Shown here: positions 15,726 through 24,808 of the stretch, piece after piece
How positions within the stretch are numbered: position 1 is the first letter of the stretch
Layout of the letters: every line of letters starts with the position of its first letter
Assembly: GCA_902785755.1 (NCBI GenBank)
Contig: CACZZO010000001.1
Coordinates: 124,001 to 188,000, forward strand
Direction of reading: 5' to 3'
Source of the DNA: an uncultured Bacteroidia bacterium
Lineage (GTDB): Bacteria > Bacteroidota > Bacteroidia > Bacteroidales > F082
Length of the DNA: 64,000 nucleotides
The notes under the pieces: model-generated
Told to the model about the DNA's origin: nothing
Databases searched by the model: none
What the model saw: only the letters and a program-made list of their open reading frames with translations
Translations under genes and position numbers: made by a program

Positions 15726-18557
15726 TCAATTATCACGGTAGTCTTTCTTTTTCTCATACTTCAAATCCTTCAAGGCCTGCGCCTTCACGTTGATGGTGAA
15801 GTTCCAACTCTTGTAGCTGCCGATGGGAATCCAGTTGAAGCGCATCTCCCAGCAGTGCAGGTCGCGGTAGACGCTGATGTTGGTGTAGGTGATGTTGTTG
15901 TTCACGAAGTCCCAGCCGGTGGAGAAGGTGACTTTCCACTTGGGCGTGATACTGATGTCGCCATTGAGTCCTATGGTGTGTACATGCGTGTTGGTGGCAA
16001 TGCCCATGAAAGCGGCGTAAGCAATTGATGTCGTGTAGGTTAGATTGTAACTCAATGAGAGCGACCAAGGCGTGGTCCAATCGATGTAGGCGTTGGGATT
16101 GCCCAAAATTTCGTTCAGTTCGTCGGGGTCGAACATGCCCGAATTTCGGGCGTTTTCGTTGATTTCGTCGCGCAGTTGCTGGCTGCCTTGCTTGCCTTGC
16201 AATTTCTTGAGGTCGTTTTGGTTGAAACTGTAACTCAGGCTGAAACGCCATGATGAGCCGGTCTTGCGGAACAGCCGACCGTTGTCGGCAATCTCGAAGC
16301 GGTTGATGCGTCGCCCCATCGAGTCGGCGGCGTAAGGGTCCCACGAACTGCTATAGTTGATGCCCAATTTCTTGAACAAAGTGGTGCGTCCGCTGACCGA
16401 AATGGGGGAGAAGTTGACCGAGTCTTTGGTCACGTCGTAGTTGCCCGAAATGCTGAACGACTCCAAAATCGGGACCTTTTTCACGCCCGTGATGGTGTCG
16501 CTCTTCGATGGCACCTTGATTTCCAAGTTGTTGTTGAAATTATAGGTCAAAAGCCCTTGCTGGTTTTGTGATGGAGTGCCGTAAAGCGACCTTTCGAACT
16601 TGTTGTAGGTCTTTTCGTTGCCGTTGCCATCGATGTAACTGCCGTAGACACCCCATTTCGGGTCGCCAAAGTTGGGACGGTAGGTGAAGCCGATTTCAGG
16701 AGTGATGACATGGCGGATGGCGCGGATGGGGCCCCCGCTGAAGTGCTTCATGCCGTAGATTTTGGTTGTAATTTTGGTGGAAACGTTGAAATCCACTAAA
16801 TTATGGAAGCCAAAGATGGTGTCGATTTGCAGGTGCCCCGTCGAGTCGGTGTCGTGAATCCATTGCTGTTCGGCGCGTTGGAAATACATGTAGTCGCTCA
16901 AACCCACGGTGTTGGTCCACGAGAAATGCTTCAGCAGTTTGATGGTCGCGCTGATGGGGACGGTGTGCTTGATGCCGGTTTGCACATGGCCGCGCAGGGT
17001 GTTTCTCGCCCACTTGCCGAAGTCGTCGCTGAAACCTTTGAACAGAACGGTGTCCACATCATTAATATAGGCCTTGCCGTTCATCGTGTAACTCATGCTG
17101 AGGCTTTGGTACCAGCGTTTCTTGCCTGCCTTGCCCACTTTTTGCAAAGGGTAGAAGGTGTTCACATTGAGGGTGAGTTCGGGCAGCGAGGCGGTCAGTT
17201 GGCGCGTCATCGTGTTTTGGCTGTGGTTGGCGTTGAGGGTGAGGTAGACCTTGCCGCCGAAATTGGTTTGGTAGCTGATGCTCGACTGGAAGGTGTTGCT
17301 CAGTTGGTCGGTGGTGGTTTGGGCATTGTATTTGTTGAAGTTGGAGCTTACTATGTTGACGTTGGCCGAGAAGTTGCGGCGCGGGTGCGACTTGGTGTCT
17401 TGCTTGTGCGTCCACTGGATTTTGAAGTCGTTGCTTTCCTGATAGTCGGCGGCACCCTTTGTGCCTATCTTGTTGACGGCGAAGCTCAAAGCCATCGAGC
17501 CGTTGTGCTTGTAACGCTTGTTGTATCTAAAGGTCGGCTTGATGCCCCACGAGCCACGGGTGTAGATGTCGCCTAATACTTGCAGGTCGTAGTAATCGTT
17601 GATGGCCCAATAATAGCCGCCATTTTCAAGATAGAATCCACGGTTGGCCGACTCGCCGTAGGTAGGGATGATGAGTCCCGATTTTTTTCCTTTCGTGTTG
17701 GGAATCATGGAAAAAGGCAGGGCCAATGGCAGCGGAATGTCGGCAATGGTCATGTAGATTGGGCCGGTCACAATCTTGTCGTCGGGGATGACCTTGGCCT
17801 TGGTGAACTTGAACTGGTAGTGCGGGTGGTCTTTCAGGTCGCAGGTGGTGTAGCCGCCCGACTTGATATGGATGCTGTTGTCGTCCATGCGCTTCACGCG
17901 CTCGCCGTGCAGGTAGCCGCCTTGTTCCTCGGTCCAAACCTTGGTGATGATGCCTTTCTTCGACTTGAAGTTGTAGAGCATCTCTTTCGCCTCAAAAGTC
18001 GATTCGCCTTGCTTGAAGACGGGCCGCCCTTGCAGTTTGCCCAACGAATCGACGGCACCGTAGGCGCGGCAGGTACTGGTTTCGAGGTCGAATTCGAGGC
18101 AAGCCGCCGTCAGTACGATGTCGTCGTATTTGGCCTCGGCGTTGCCGAAATAGTAGATTTTCTTTTGGTTCATGTCGCGGTACGAAGAGTCGGAAGCCGA
18201 GCAAATCACCTGCGTTTCAATGGCCGAATCGGAAGGCCTTGATTTTTTAATTCGCTGTTTCTGAACGGGTTTCACCGTGTCAATGGCCACAGAATCTTGC
18301 AAAATGGCAAGGCTGTCCATCCCGACGATGGAATCGAAGACGGGAAGCGTGTCGGCCACCGGAATCGAGTCCAAAACCACTGTTATCGTGTCGACGATGC
18401 GCTCCTCGATTTGAATCGTGTCGAAAGCCGTAGTGTCAACAGCAATAGGTTCAAAATTGTGTTTATCTTTCTCAGTATGAGCCAATTGCTTACACCCGAC
18501 GAACAACAAAACCAACGCGGCAAGCAAGAAAAAGGTTGCCGCTTGAAAATATTTCAT
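15726..18557 (-). CDS. lptD: LptD-like LPS-assembly outer-membrane protein
   Basis: This ~943-residue protein begins with a signal sequence whose end resembles a lipobox (FLLAALVLLFVGCKQ). An OstA/LptA-like beta-jellyroll region follows (KKIYYFGNAEAKYDDIVLTA ... FEAKEMLYNFKSKKG). After it comes a long C-terminal beta-barrel rich in alternating aromatic strands (DYYDLQVLGDIYTRGSWGI). This is the Bacteroidota form of LptD, which inserts lipopolysaccharide into the outer leaflet. An extended T/I/D-rich segment (residues ~35-100) after the signal is unlike proteobacterial LptD. The start at the second ATG is chosen for the signal peptide; one seven codons upstream is possible. It is divergent from the amidase gene. 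Confidence 0.85.
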   Translation of the reverse strand: MKYFQAATFFLLAALVLLFVGCKQLAHTEKDKHNFEPIAVDTTAFDTIQIEERIVDTITVVLDSIPVADTLPVFDSIVGMDSLAILQDSVAIDTVKPVQKQRIKKSRPSDSAIETQVICSASDSSYRDMNQKKIYYFGNAEAKYDDIVLTAACLEFDLETSTCRAYGAVDSLGKLQGRPVFKQGESTFEAKEMLYNFKSKKGIITKVWTEEQGGYLHGERVKRMDDNSIHIKSGGYTTCDLKDHPHYQFKFTKAKVIPDDKIVTGPIYMTIADIPLPLALPFSMIPNTKGKKSGLIIPTYGESANRGFYLENGGYYWAINDYYDLQVLGDIYTRGSWGIKPTFRYNKRYKHNGSMALSFAVNKIGTKGAADYQESNDFKIQWTHKQDTKSHPRRNFSANVNIVSSNFNKYNAQTTTDQLSNTFQSSISYQTNFGGKVYLTLNANHSQNTMTRQLTASLPELTLNVNTFYPLQKVGKAGKKRWYQSLSMSYTMNGKAYINDVDTVLFKGFSDDFGKWARNTLRGHVQTGIKHTVPISATIKLLKHFSWTNTVGLSDYMYFQRAEQQWIHDTDSTGHLQIDTIFGFHNLVDFNVSTKITTKIYGMKHFSGGPIRAIRHVITPEIGFTYRPNFGDPKWGVYGSYIDGNGNEKTYNKFERSLYGTPSQNQQGLLTYNFNNNLEIKVPSKSDTITGVKKVPILESFSISGNYDVTKDSVNFSPISVSGRTTLFKKLGINYSSSWDPYAADSMGRRINRFEIADNGRLFRKTGSSWRFSLSYSFNQNDLKKLQGKQGSQQLRDEINENARNSGMFDPDELNEILGNPNAYIDWTTPWSLSLSYNLTYTTSIAYAAFMGIATNTHVHTIGLNGDISITPKWKVTFSTGWDFVNNNITYTNISVYRDLHCWEMRFNWIPIGSYKSWNFTINVKAQALKDLKYEKKKDYRDN

Positions 18558-18590
18558 ATATGTTGTGCGTTTCGTCAAGGCAAAAACAAT

Positions 18591-18599
18591 TATATTTGT
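18591..18599 (+). promoter_or_regulatory. Promoter -7 element for the amidase gene
   Basis: TATATTTGT lies 57 bases before the amidase ATG and overlaps the leader of the divergent LptD-like gene. Confidence 0.55.
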
Positions 18600-18613
18600 C
18601 GCTCAAAATCCGC

Positions 18614-18622
18614 TGCAAAGAT
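18614..18622 (-). promoter_or_regulatory. Promoter -7 element for the LptD-like gene
   Basis: TATCTTTGC on the minus strand lies 56 bases before the chosen ATG. The two divergent promoters are nested within 35 bases. Confidence 0.65.
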
Positions 18623-18656
18623 AGTTTTTCTTCGCGCATAAATAAACGAACTCATC

Positions 18657-19751
18657 ATGGTAGAACGAAAGATTTCAAGATTTGGTGTTTTGTGCCTGTT
18701 TTTTCTGTTGCCTTTTTTGGGTTTTGCCCAGAAGGGAGAGAAGATACAAACCATTGTCATCGATGCAGGTCACGGCGGCAAGGACACGGGTGCCTTGGGC
18801 AAGGTGACCACTGAGAAAGCCCTTAATTTGGCCGTTGCGCTCAAGTTGGGCAACTACATCAAGGAGAATTTGCCTGATGTGAAGGTCATCTACACGCGCA
18901 GCACCGACAAGTTCGTCGAACTGAGCGAGCGTGCAGCCATTGCCAATCGCAACAACGCCGACGTGTTCATTTCCATTCATTGCAATTCGACCGAAAGCGC
19001 AACTACCACGGCGCAAGGTGCCGAAACCTTCGTGATGGGTGAGTCGAAAAACGAAGCGAACCTGAATGTGGCAAAGAAGGAAAACGCGGCTATCTTATTG
19101 GAAGACAATACCGATGCTTACGACAACTTCGACCCCAACAGCACCGAGGCCTATATCCTTTTTTCGCTTTCGCAGAGCATGTATCAGAAACAAAGCCTCG
19201 ATTTGGCCGGCAAGGTTCAGCAAAAGTTTGCCAGCAAGGGGCGCAACGACCGAGGCGTGCAGCAGGCGGGTTTCCTTGTGCTTTGGAAGACCGCTATGCC
19301 GAGCATCCTCGTCGAGTTGGGCTTCATCAATAACGCAAAGGAAGAAAAATTCCTCAACAGCGAGAAGGGGCAGGCGCAGATGGCCTTGGCCTTGTATCAC
19401 GCCTTCGAGGAATACAAGCGCGAGTTTGAGGCCGAAAACCATACTCCCTCCTCAACCGTGGCCAAAAAGAAAACTGCCGTCAAGGGCGATACTTATTTCA
19501 CCGTTCAGTTCTCCACCTTGAACAAGAAAGTGCCTGTCACCGACAAGGCTTTCAAGGGAGTGAAGGAAGTGGAGGTTTACGAATACAACGGTGCTTACCG
19601 TTATGTTTCAGGCCGTTTCCCGACCAAGGCCGAAGCCGTGGCACGGCAGGCTGAAGTGCGCAAATTGGGCTATAAGGATGCCTTTGTCGTCGCCTTCATC
19701 AACGGCGAGCGCGGCACTCTCAAGCAGGCTGAGGAGGCTTTGGGGAAATAG
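18657..19751 (+). CDS. N-acetylmuramoyl-L-alanine amidase with SPOR-like C-terminus
   Basis: This 364-residue secreted zinc amidase (Amidase_3) cleaves the bond between MurNAc and the stem peptide, for cell separation. After a signal peptide (LFFLLPFLGFAQ) come the zinc-ligand motifs IDAGHGGKDTGALG (His39) and SIHCNS, and the C-terminal catalytic ELGFINNAKEE. The last ~85 residues (YFTVQFSTLNKKV ... RYVSGRFPTKAEAVARQ) resemble a SPOR domain, which binds denuded septal glycan. LptD-like and amidase genes side by side are common in Bacteroidota genomes. The next gene belongs to the R-M island, so normal downstream context is interrupted here. Confidence 0.93.
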   Translation: MVERKISRFGVLCLFFLLPFLGFAQKGEKIQTIVIDAGHGGKDTGALGKVTTEKALNLAVALKLGNYIKENLPDVKVIYTRSTDKFVELSERAAIANRNNADVFISIHCNSTESATTTAQGAETFVMGESKNEANLNVAKKENAAILLEDNTDAYDNFDPNSTEAYILFSLSQSMYQKQSLDLAGKVQQKFASKGRNDRGVQQAGFLVLWKTAMPSILVELGFINNAKEEKFLNSEKGQAQMALALYHAFEEYKREFEAENHTPSSTVAKKKTAVKGDTYFTVQFSTLNKKVPVTDKAFKGVKEVEVYEYNGAYRYVSGRFPTKAEAVARQAEVRKLGYKDAFVVAFINGERGTLKQAEEALGK

Positions 19752-19897
19752 CTGTTTTTTTGTAATACATTCCCAACTCCATAGTGGGGTGATGTTCTCG
19801 TAGTCGTATTCGATGTCGATTTTCATGTCGAAAGCGTCCTTCTTTTATTGAATTAATTTTTGGATTTTTTTTTGTTCACTTTACATACAATTGTCGG

Positions 19898-19929
19898 TTG
19901 TAGTTGCAATCGGATGGAAATACTTTTGC
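19898..19929 (+). promoter_or_regulatory. Promoter of the R-M regulator/endonuclease operon
   Basis: TTG, 20 bases, then TACTTTTGC: an ideal Bacteroidota promoter 26 bases before the regulator ATG. The adjoining TACAATTGTCGGTTGTA is an imperfect inverted repeat overlapping the -33 element and could be an operator for the regulator. Nothing else is seen in the ~200-base gap after the amidase. Confidence 0.7.
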
Positions 19930-19954
19930 AGTTGAAAATCCAAATCATTTTGCA

Positions 19955-20173
19955 ATGAAAAGATATAAAGACGAGATATTGGAAAAGTTTGCCTTAAATG
20001 TAAGACGCAAACGCCATTCGTTAGGGATCAATCAAGAAGAATTGGCTTTCAGGGCCGGTGTTCACCGTACTTATATTGGTATGGTGGAACGCTCAGAGAG
20101 GAATGTGTCGCTGGTTTATGCCGATAAGATTGCCAAGGCATTAGATACAACAATAACCGAATTGATAAAATAA
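19955..20173 (+). CDS. XRE-family HTH regulator (C-protein-like) of the R-M system
   Basis: This 72-residue protein is almost entirely one Cro/C1-type helix-turn-helix (LNVRRKRHSLGINQEELAFR, then HRTYIGMVERSERNVSLVYA). It matches controller proteins that set the timing of restriction-endonuclease expression. The start follows a strong promoter by ~26 bases. The endonuclease gene begins only three bases after its stop, so the two are translated from one mRNA, the typical C-R arrangement. The methyltransferases are transcribed from their own promoter on the opposite strand. Confidence 0.85.
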   Translation: MKRYKDEILEKFALNVRRKRHSLGINQEELAFRAGVHRTYIGMVERSERNVSLVYADKIAKALDTTITELIK

Positions 20174-20176
20174 GCC

Positions 20177-21610
20177 ATGAACGAAGCAATAGACAGAAAC
20201 TGGCATCCTCATTTCAGAGCATACACTGAAATGATTGTGAACCACCCCAATTATAAAGGCCTGTTTTATGAGCGAGCCGAAGACGGACGTGTGAAATGGG
20301 TTGTCACCGGCAAATCGGAAAAAGGCCAATTAAGGCAGGCTTGGTGGGACAAACAATGCCGAATTTTGAACATTCCTATTGAAAAAGGCTGCTACGCCTC
20401 TGCTGCCCGAAAATTACATCCTACAAAAGTGAAAGTTTGCCAATGCTGCGGAAAATCTTTGAGTATCCTTTATGAATATCCTAACAAGAACCTCTTGAAA
20501 AAGATAAACGCACATTTTGGTTTAACATTAAACCAAACGGATTGCACCATAAAAGACATTATTGGGCAAAACTGCATGAACAAAGCAGACACATTATTTT
20601 GGATTGACACGTTTGGCCTTAAGTTGACCAAGAGCGATTTGGATGTTACGATAGCCGCTTTGCGCCAAAAGATTATCGACCTCGTTTACAAGGATTTTGT
20701 TGATAAATGCCAAAGTCCGTTGTCGCCAGGAGTAATGAGCAATTGTCCAGACCGTTTCGATGGTTTTCATTCAGATGGCTTGTGCTGTAGGGAAAAAACG
20801 GACAAGGGACGGCACACAGACAACATGAAAACCTACACCCAAGACAGGCGAGCATACGAGGAATGGGCTGATGGCGACTTCAATTTGGCGAACCGCTTGA
20901 TGGGCGAGTTCAAGAAAGGGAGTAAAACTTATGTTTGTCCTAAATGCGGGAAACGGAGGAAGATGACTGCCGACCACATCGGCCCCATTTCATTAGGCTT
21001 TTGCCATAGCACAAATTTCGCTCCGCTATGTCAATCGTGCAATAGCTCTAAGAATAACCGTTTCAGTAAATCCGATATTGACAAACTGATAGCTTTGGAA
21101 AAAAGCGGTAAAACCGTCATCAGTTGGCACTCAAAAGTGATTTGGGACGCACTCAAAACCAAAGTGAAAAACGATGAAGATGCCAAAAAATTAAGCCATG
21201 TTATGGTGCAATGCCACCAAAATGTGCTCAAACTGTTTTCCAAAATATATACCACATGCGGCACCGAATATTTGGAAAGGTTTCTGCATCCCGAATTTGC
21301 TTTCTACGATTATCGTTTCGATGATTTCAATCCCTTGCACTTGGAACATTTGAACATCATTAAGAAGGAATTGGATAGTACCAATAAACGGAAGAACGCC
21401 GAAAGGTACAAACGTGTTGCATTTGAAAGCCTTGAAGATTTTGATGACAAGGCAAACCGCAAAATCACATTCGTCATTGAACAATATGAGCCTACTGTCC
21501 AGAAACTTATAGCACTCATCAAATCAAAATCATACACCAAAGCCGATTCGTTGCTGAAAGACCTTATCAGAGTAATGTCGATGAATATCAAGAGAGCGAT
21601 GTGGGATTAG
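20177..21610 (+). CDS. Type IIS restriction endonuclease, Alw26I/Eco31I/Esp3I family (HNH)
   Basis: This 477-residue endonuclease belongs to the group whose members recognise a GTCTC core and cut a few bases away. The HNH/beta-beta-alpha site is visible: CPKCGKRRKMTADHIGP, then NFAPLCQSCNSSKNNRF, with two CxxC pairs (C254/C257, C285/C288) for structural zinc. Residues D266, H267, N289, K292, R295 and D300 have exactly the spacing of the catalytic/structural set established for Eco31I (D311, H312, N334, K337, R340, D345). The N-terminal ~220 residues would carry target recognition, with a further CQCCGK zinc motif near 88. The 3' end overlaps the convergent m5C methyltransferase by 23 bases. 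The exact site cannot be read from sequence. Confidence 0.9.
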   Translation: MNEAIDRNWHPHFRAYTEMIVNHPNYKGLFYERAEDGRVKWVVTGKSEKGQLRQAWWDKQCRILNIPIEKGCYASAARKLHPTKVKVCQCCGKSLSILYEYPNKNLLKKINAHFGLTLNQTDCTIKDIIGQNCMNKADTLFWIDTFGLKLTKSDLDVTIAALRQKIIDLVYKDFVDKCQSPLSPGVMSNCPDRFDGFHSDGLCCREKTDKGRHTDNMKTYTQDRRAYEEWADGDFNLANRLMGEFKKGSKTYVCPKCGKRRKMTADHIGPISLGFCHSTNFAPLCQSCNSSKNNRFSKSDIDKLIALEKSGKTVISWHSKVIWDALKTKVKNDEDAKKLSHVMVQCHQNVLKLFSKIYTTCGTEYLERFLHPEFAFYDYRFDDFNPLHLEHLNIIKKELDSTNKRKNAERYKRVAFESLEDFDDKANRKITFVIEQYEPTVQKLIALIKSKSYTKADSLLKDLIRVMSMNIKRAMWD

Positions 21611-22766
21611 AATGATGGAGGCAGAAACCATAAAACTCCTCAAAACTTATTTCTTGTAGCATCAACCTGTCATAAGCCGATTTTGCCTCAAATATAAATT
21701 CTGTTTCAACCACTCCGCCACCATCGGATAATGTTGGCAGATTGCCAATGGCATCCTTTACAGTTACAAATCGAGGCAAATTAAGGTCGTCATCAGAAAA
21801 GAGAGGAGTTGCGCTTTGTATCTGAACATCAGGATTAAGCGAGCCTATGATAAAGACTCGCCTGCGCTTTTGAGGCACTCCATAATCTTCCGCATTGAGT
21901 TTGATGGGTTTCCCGACATAATAACCTACTTCGCGAAAAGCGGCAATGATTTCTTTGATGGTGTCGCCGCTTTTCATCGTAAGAATACCCGGGACGTTTT
22001 CCATGACGAAAAACTTGGGTTGGAGTTTACATACCACGGACACAAACTCGCGGAAAAGTTGGTTGCGCTTGTCGTTGGGGTCGCGCCAGCCTGCGTATGA
22101 GAATCCTTGGCAAGGTGGGCCGCCCACAATAACATCGATTTTCATACCTTCGCAAGCCTCAAATAGGTGTTGCTGCACTTGCGGATGGCTGATGTCGCCC
22201 AAAATAAAGTTTTCTTTAGGAGCGTAATGCGAGTGGTTAAACTCGTTGGTCATCATGATGTTGCTGTCAATTTCGTTGGCAGCCACCAATTGGAAACCAT
22301 TCATAATGAAGCCTTCCGAAAGGCCTCCACATCCCGCAAATAAGTCCACGAAATTGTAGGATTGGAGATGTGGTTTGATGAGTGAAGAAACATAACGCGC
22401 CAATAGTGGCGGAACGGCATTGCCAATTTGTTTGAATTGCGATGCTTTAGAGCCTTTGAAAACAAAACCGTCAGGGAAAGACTGCAATCGTGCTGCCTCT
22501 CGGTTCGATAGGATGCGGTTTTGAGATGGATGTATGTTGCAACCATTTGGCACCCGATTGAAATAAGTGGCAATGGTGTAACTCGGCTTGTCCCAACGCA
22601 AACGTCCGTAATAAGTGGTGCGTCCTCCCGTGGCCCTGATGCTGTCCAACCTTTTGTCATGGAATATGTCAGGCAGGTCTTTCCAGTTTCCCCCTTGGGG
22701 GATATATGGAACGAGCTGTGCCTCGTATTCACACAATTTGCAAGCAATATGGTTGTATAGTGTCAT
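21588..22766 (-). CDS. Circularly permuted C5-cytosine methyltransferase
   Basis: This 392-residue modification enzyme puts m5C on one strand of the R-M target. All motifs are present but in rotated order. The normally C-terminal motifs IX and X come first (LSNREAARLQSFPDG at ~86-100; GNAVPP at 115-120). Then follow motif I (DLFAGCGGLSEGF, 141-153), catalytic Cys219 (GGPPCQGFS), ENV at 256-258 and QKRRRVF at 299-305. The N-terminal LYNH...IPQGGNWKDLP segment would normally follow the C-terminal LQEISFEEFYGF segment, so the break falls within a loop. Circularly permuted m5C enzymes have precedent (M.BssHII). It overlaps the m6A gene start by four bases and is translationally coupled to it. Confidence 0.93.
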   Translation of the reverse strand: MTLYNHIACKLCEYEAQLVPYIPQGGNWKDLPDIFHDKRLDSIRATGGRTTYYGRLRWDKPSYTIATYFNRVPNGCNIHPSQNRILSNREAARLQSFPDGFVFKGSKASQFKQIGNAVPPLLARYVSSLIKPHLQSYNFVDLFAGCGGLSEGFIMNGFQLVAANEIDSNIMMTNEFNHSHYAPKENFILGDISHPQVQQHLFEACEGMKIDVIVGGPPCQGFSYAGWRDPNDKRNQLFREFVSVVCKLQPKFFVMENVPGILTMKSGDTIKEIIAAFREVGYYVGKPIKLNAEDYGVPQKRRRVFIIGSLNPDVQIQSATPLFSDDDLNLPRFVTVKDAIGNLPTLSDGGGVVETEFIFEAKSAYDRLMLQEISFEEFYGFCLHHSNPTSLS

Positions 22767-24550
22767 TGTTCTAATATATAATTAGTTTCGTCGCTGTCTA
22801 ATCCATACAGGTTGCAGACATATTTGTTTAACGCTTCTTGGCTTTCAAAACAAATGGCAGCATCGATTTTGTTCAAATCGGCTATCGGCAACTCGTCCAA
22901 TTCATAATTGTTGATATGGTTGTTTGAACTCGTCAATTTGAAACGCCAATTGAGAAGCATACTTGAAAGCAGAATATTGAGTTTTTTCAACGTATCGAAA
23001 TCTGCCGAAAGGTAATTGCAAGAATTGCCAAGGATGTCGGTAGGTTCGCAGAAAGCGAAACGAAGCCGCTGCCTGTTGTCGATATTGCAGATATTTTGCC
23101 CGATGAGCCGTATTCGACCGCAGTCGTGCTTCATATATTCAGCCGATTTGGTGTAAATGAAATCATCGCTCACAAATTCAGGATTAGCTCTGATGATTCC
23201 CTTTTCCGTAATCATCTTTCCCCTTATCAATTGGTGTTTGGTTGGTTTTGTTGTGATATACTGGCAGTTCAGGGTAAGGTCGAGTTCTCCTCGCTTGTTG
23301 CGGATGGTGGAAAATGTCCTCAAAGATGGATATTTTGAAAGTTTTTTCAAGATTATCCAATCTTTGTCTGATATCAAAGGAATCTCCATGTTTTTTGGAA
23401 ACAATTCCTGTATCAGATGCAAACCGACTTTGAAAGACTTTCCGTTGGCTTCAATTGAAATATCGTCGGTTTGTCCTCCTTTTTGAAGGAAAAAGATGTT
23501 GGTGGCTTGAGTGACATTGTTCTCGAAAAGTTCAGCCTTTTCGGGAAAATAGGTAATGTGACGTACCTTGTTATGCAAGAGCAGATGCTTCCTGAGGTTG
23601 GTAGCCGACTGGTCGGCAAACAGAGTGGATGGACAAATGACCCCCAACTCTCCATTTGGTTTCAGCATTTGGAGCATCCGTTCAATAGATAGTTGGTACA
23701 AGTTGAGCATACCTTCTACGGAGTAGGAATATAGTTTTGATTTGCGATAAAACTCCACTTGGCGGCGCATATCATCCGCCAACTCGTCACTAGTTTTGTG
23801 ACTAGGCTTGAGCACCAAATAAGGAGGATTGCTCACAATAGCGTCATATAAAAATGTTTCGGTTTCAGCAGCAAATAAACCGATTTCCTGTTGATTGGGC
23901 ATTAAAGCGTTTTCGCATCTCACCCGTTCCGAAATCAGACGCATGTTTTGCTCCGTAAGACTATCCAAAAAAGAGCAGGCCTTCAATCGGGTAATGTTCA
24001 CAGCCACAGGATTGATATCGTTGGCATCAATACAATTGGTGACTGCGGTTTGGGCATCCACACCAGATTCTGTAAACACTCTAACCAATTCTTGATAGAA
24101 ACGACCCGTGCCACATGCAAAATCGAGTATATGAGTGTTTGGTGAAATAGTATTGCTCTTCAATGTTTCAGCAACGATGTACTCTACAATGGGAGTTTGG
24201 GTATAAACAGCCCCACTTGCAATCATGTTTTCTTTCGAAACGCCCCTGACAACTTTCCCGTTTTTGATTTTGAAGTCACTATTCAAATAATGGATTTGTA
24301 GTTGCTCGCAAAGGTTGGGCAGCTCCTCATAAGTGAAAAAGGGCCTATATTGAGGTTGAAGGTCAGAAGTCAAAAAATAGTTATTGGTCCAGCGTTCCGC
24401 ATCATGGATATTACGTTCTATCAAGTAAGTGTATATCAAATCCAGCACCAATTGCCTATGCGCTTGCTCAGCGCATTGTTTGACATCCTTGTTGCCGGAT
24501 TGAAGAAACAACTTCAGAACCAATTCGTTTTCCGTATCTATTATTGACAT
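22763..24550 (-). CDS. N6-adenine methyltransferase, Alw26I/Eco31I/Esp3I family
   Basis: This ~595-residue gamma-class DNA methyltransferase is the second modification enzyme of the system. Motif X-like GAVYTQTPIVEY (113-124), motif I DFACGTG (143-149) and catalytic NPPY (241-244, SNPPYLVLK) occur in that order. A C-terminal target-recognition region ends with SNNHINNYELDELPI. Type IIS targets are asymmetric, so two enzymes are needed; family members methylate adenine on one strand and cytosine on the other. The start is the internal ATG, because the longer frame runs through the -7 promoter. It heads the minus-strand methyltransferase operon. Base composition looks richer in A+T than purL and glyA, consistent with transfer. 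Confidence 0.9.
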   Translation of the reverse strand: MSIIDTENELVLKLFLQSGNKDVKQCAEQAHRQLVLDLIYTYLIERNIHDAERWTNNYFLTSDLQPQYRPFFTYEELPNLCEQLQIHYLNSDFKIKNGKVVRGVSKENMIASGAVYTQTPIVEYIVAETLKSNTISPNTHILDFACGTGRFYQELVRVFTESGVDAQTAVTNCIDANDINPVAVNITRLKACSFLDSLTEQNMRLISERVRCENALMPNQQEIGLFAAETETFLYDAIVSNPPYLVLKPSHKTSDELADDMRRQVEFYRKSKLYSYSVEGMLNLYQLSIERMLQMLKPNGELGVICPSTLFADQSATNLRKHLLLHNKVRHITYFPEKAELFENNVTQATNIFFLQKGGQTDDISIEANGKSFKVGLHLIQELFPKNMEIPLISDKDWIILKKLSKYPSLRTFSTIRNKRGELDLTLNCQYITTKPTKHQLIRGKMITEKGIIRANPEFVSDDFIYTKSAEYMKHDCGRIRLIGQNICNIDNRQRLRFAFCEPTDILGNSCNYLSADFDTLKKLNILLSSMLLNWRFKLTSSNNHINNYELDELPIADLNKIDAAICFESQEALNKYVCNLYGLDSDETNYILEQ

Positions 24551-24572
24551 GCTACCTATGTGAAATGAATTG

Positions 24573-24581
24573 CAAAAGTAC
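24573..24581 (-). promoter_or_regulatory. Promoter -7 element of the methyltransferase operon
   Basis: TACTTTTGC on the minus strand lies 22 bases before the m6A methyltransferase ATG. The rest of the gap up to purL (~190 bases) shows no gene or strong structure. Confidence 0.7.
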
Positions 24582-24768
24582 ACTTTTTCCCCAACAAAGC
24601 GATATGAAAAACAACTAAGAAGTCCACATCAACTTCCAAAAGTATAGTTTCTGTTCCGAACAAGGCTTTTTTGATATAGCATCTTTCCAAATGACTATTG
24701 TTGTCTCTGTAGTTTATCTACACCTCAAATTTGTTTCTGGTCGAAATGATTGTCTTGAAAAAAACCGC

Positions 24769-24777
24769 TATCTTTGC
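24769..24777 (+). promoter_or_regulatory. Promoter -7 element for purL
   Basis: TATCTTTGC lies 31 bases before the ATG; a TTG 16 bases upstream may serve as the -33 element. Confidence 0.65.
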
Positions 24778-24808
24778 GCCATCGTTTTATGTATAAAACC
24801 TTGCGCTT

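Noticed and set aside
20141..21591. CRISPR or other defence genes around the R-M island
   Set aside because: No direct-repeat array, Cas, Abi or retron motif was seen here; the island contains only the regulator, nuclease and two methyltransferases.
24551..24583. GTG start for the m6A methyltransferase 11 codons upstream
   Set aside because: The extra codons overlap the TACTTTTGC promoter, so they would not be transcribed.
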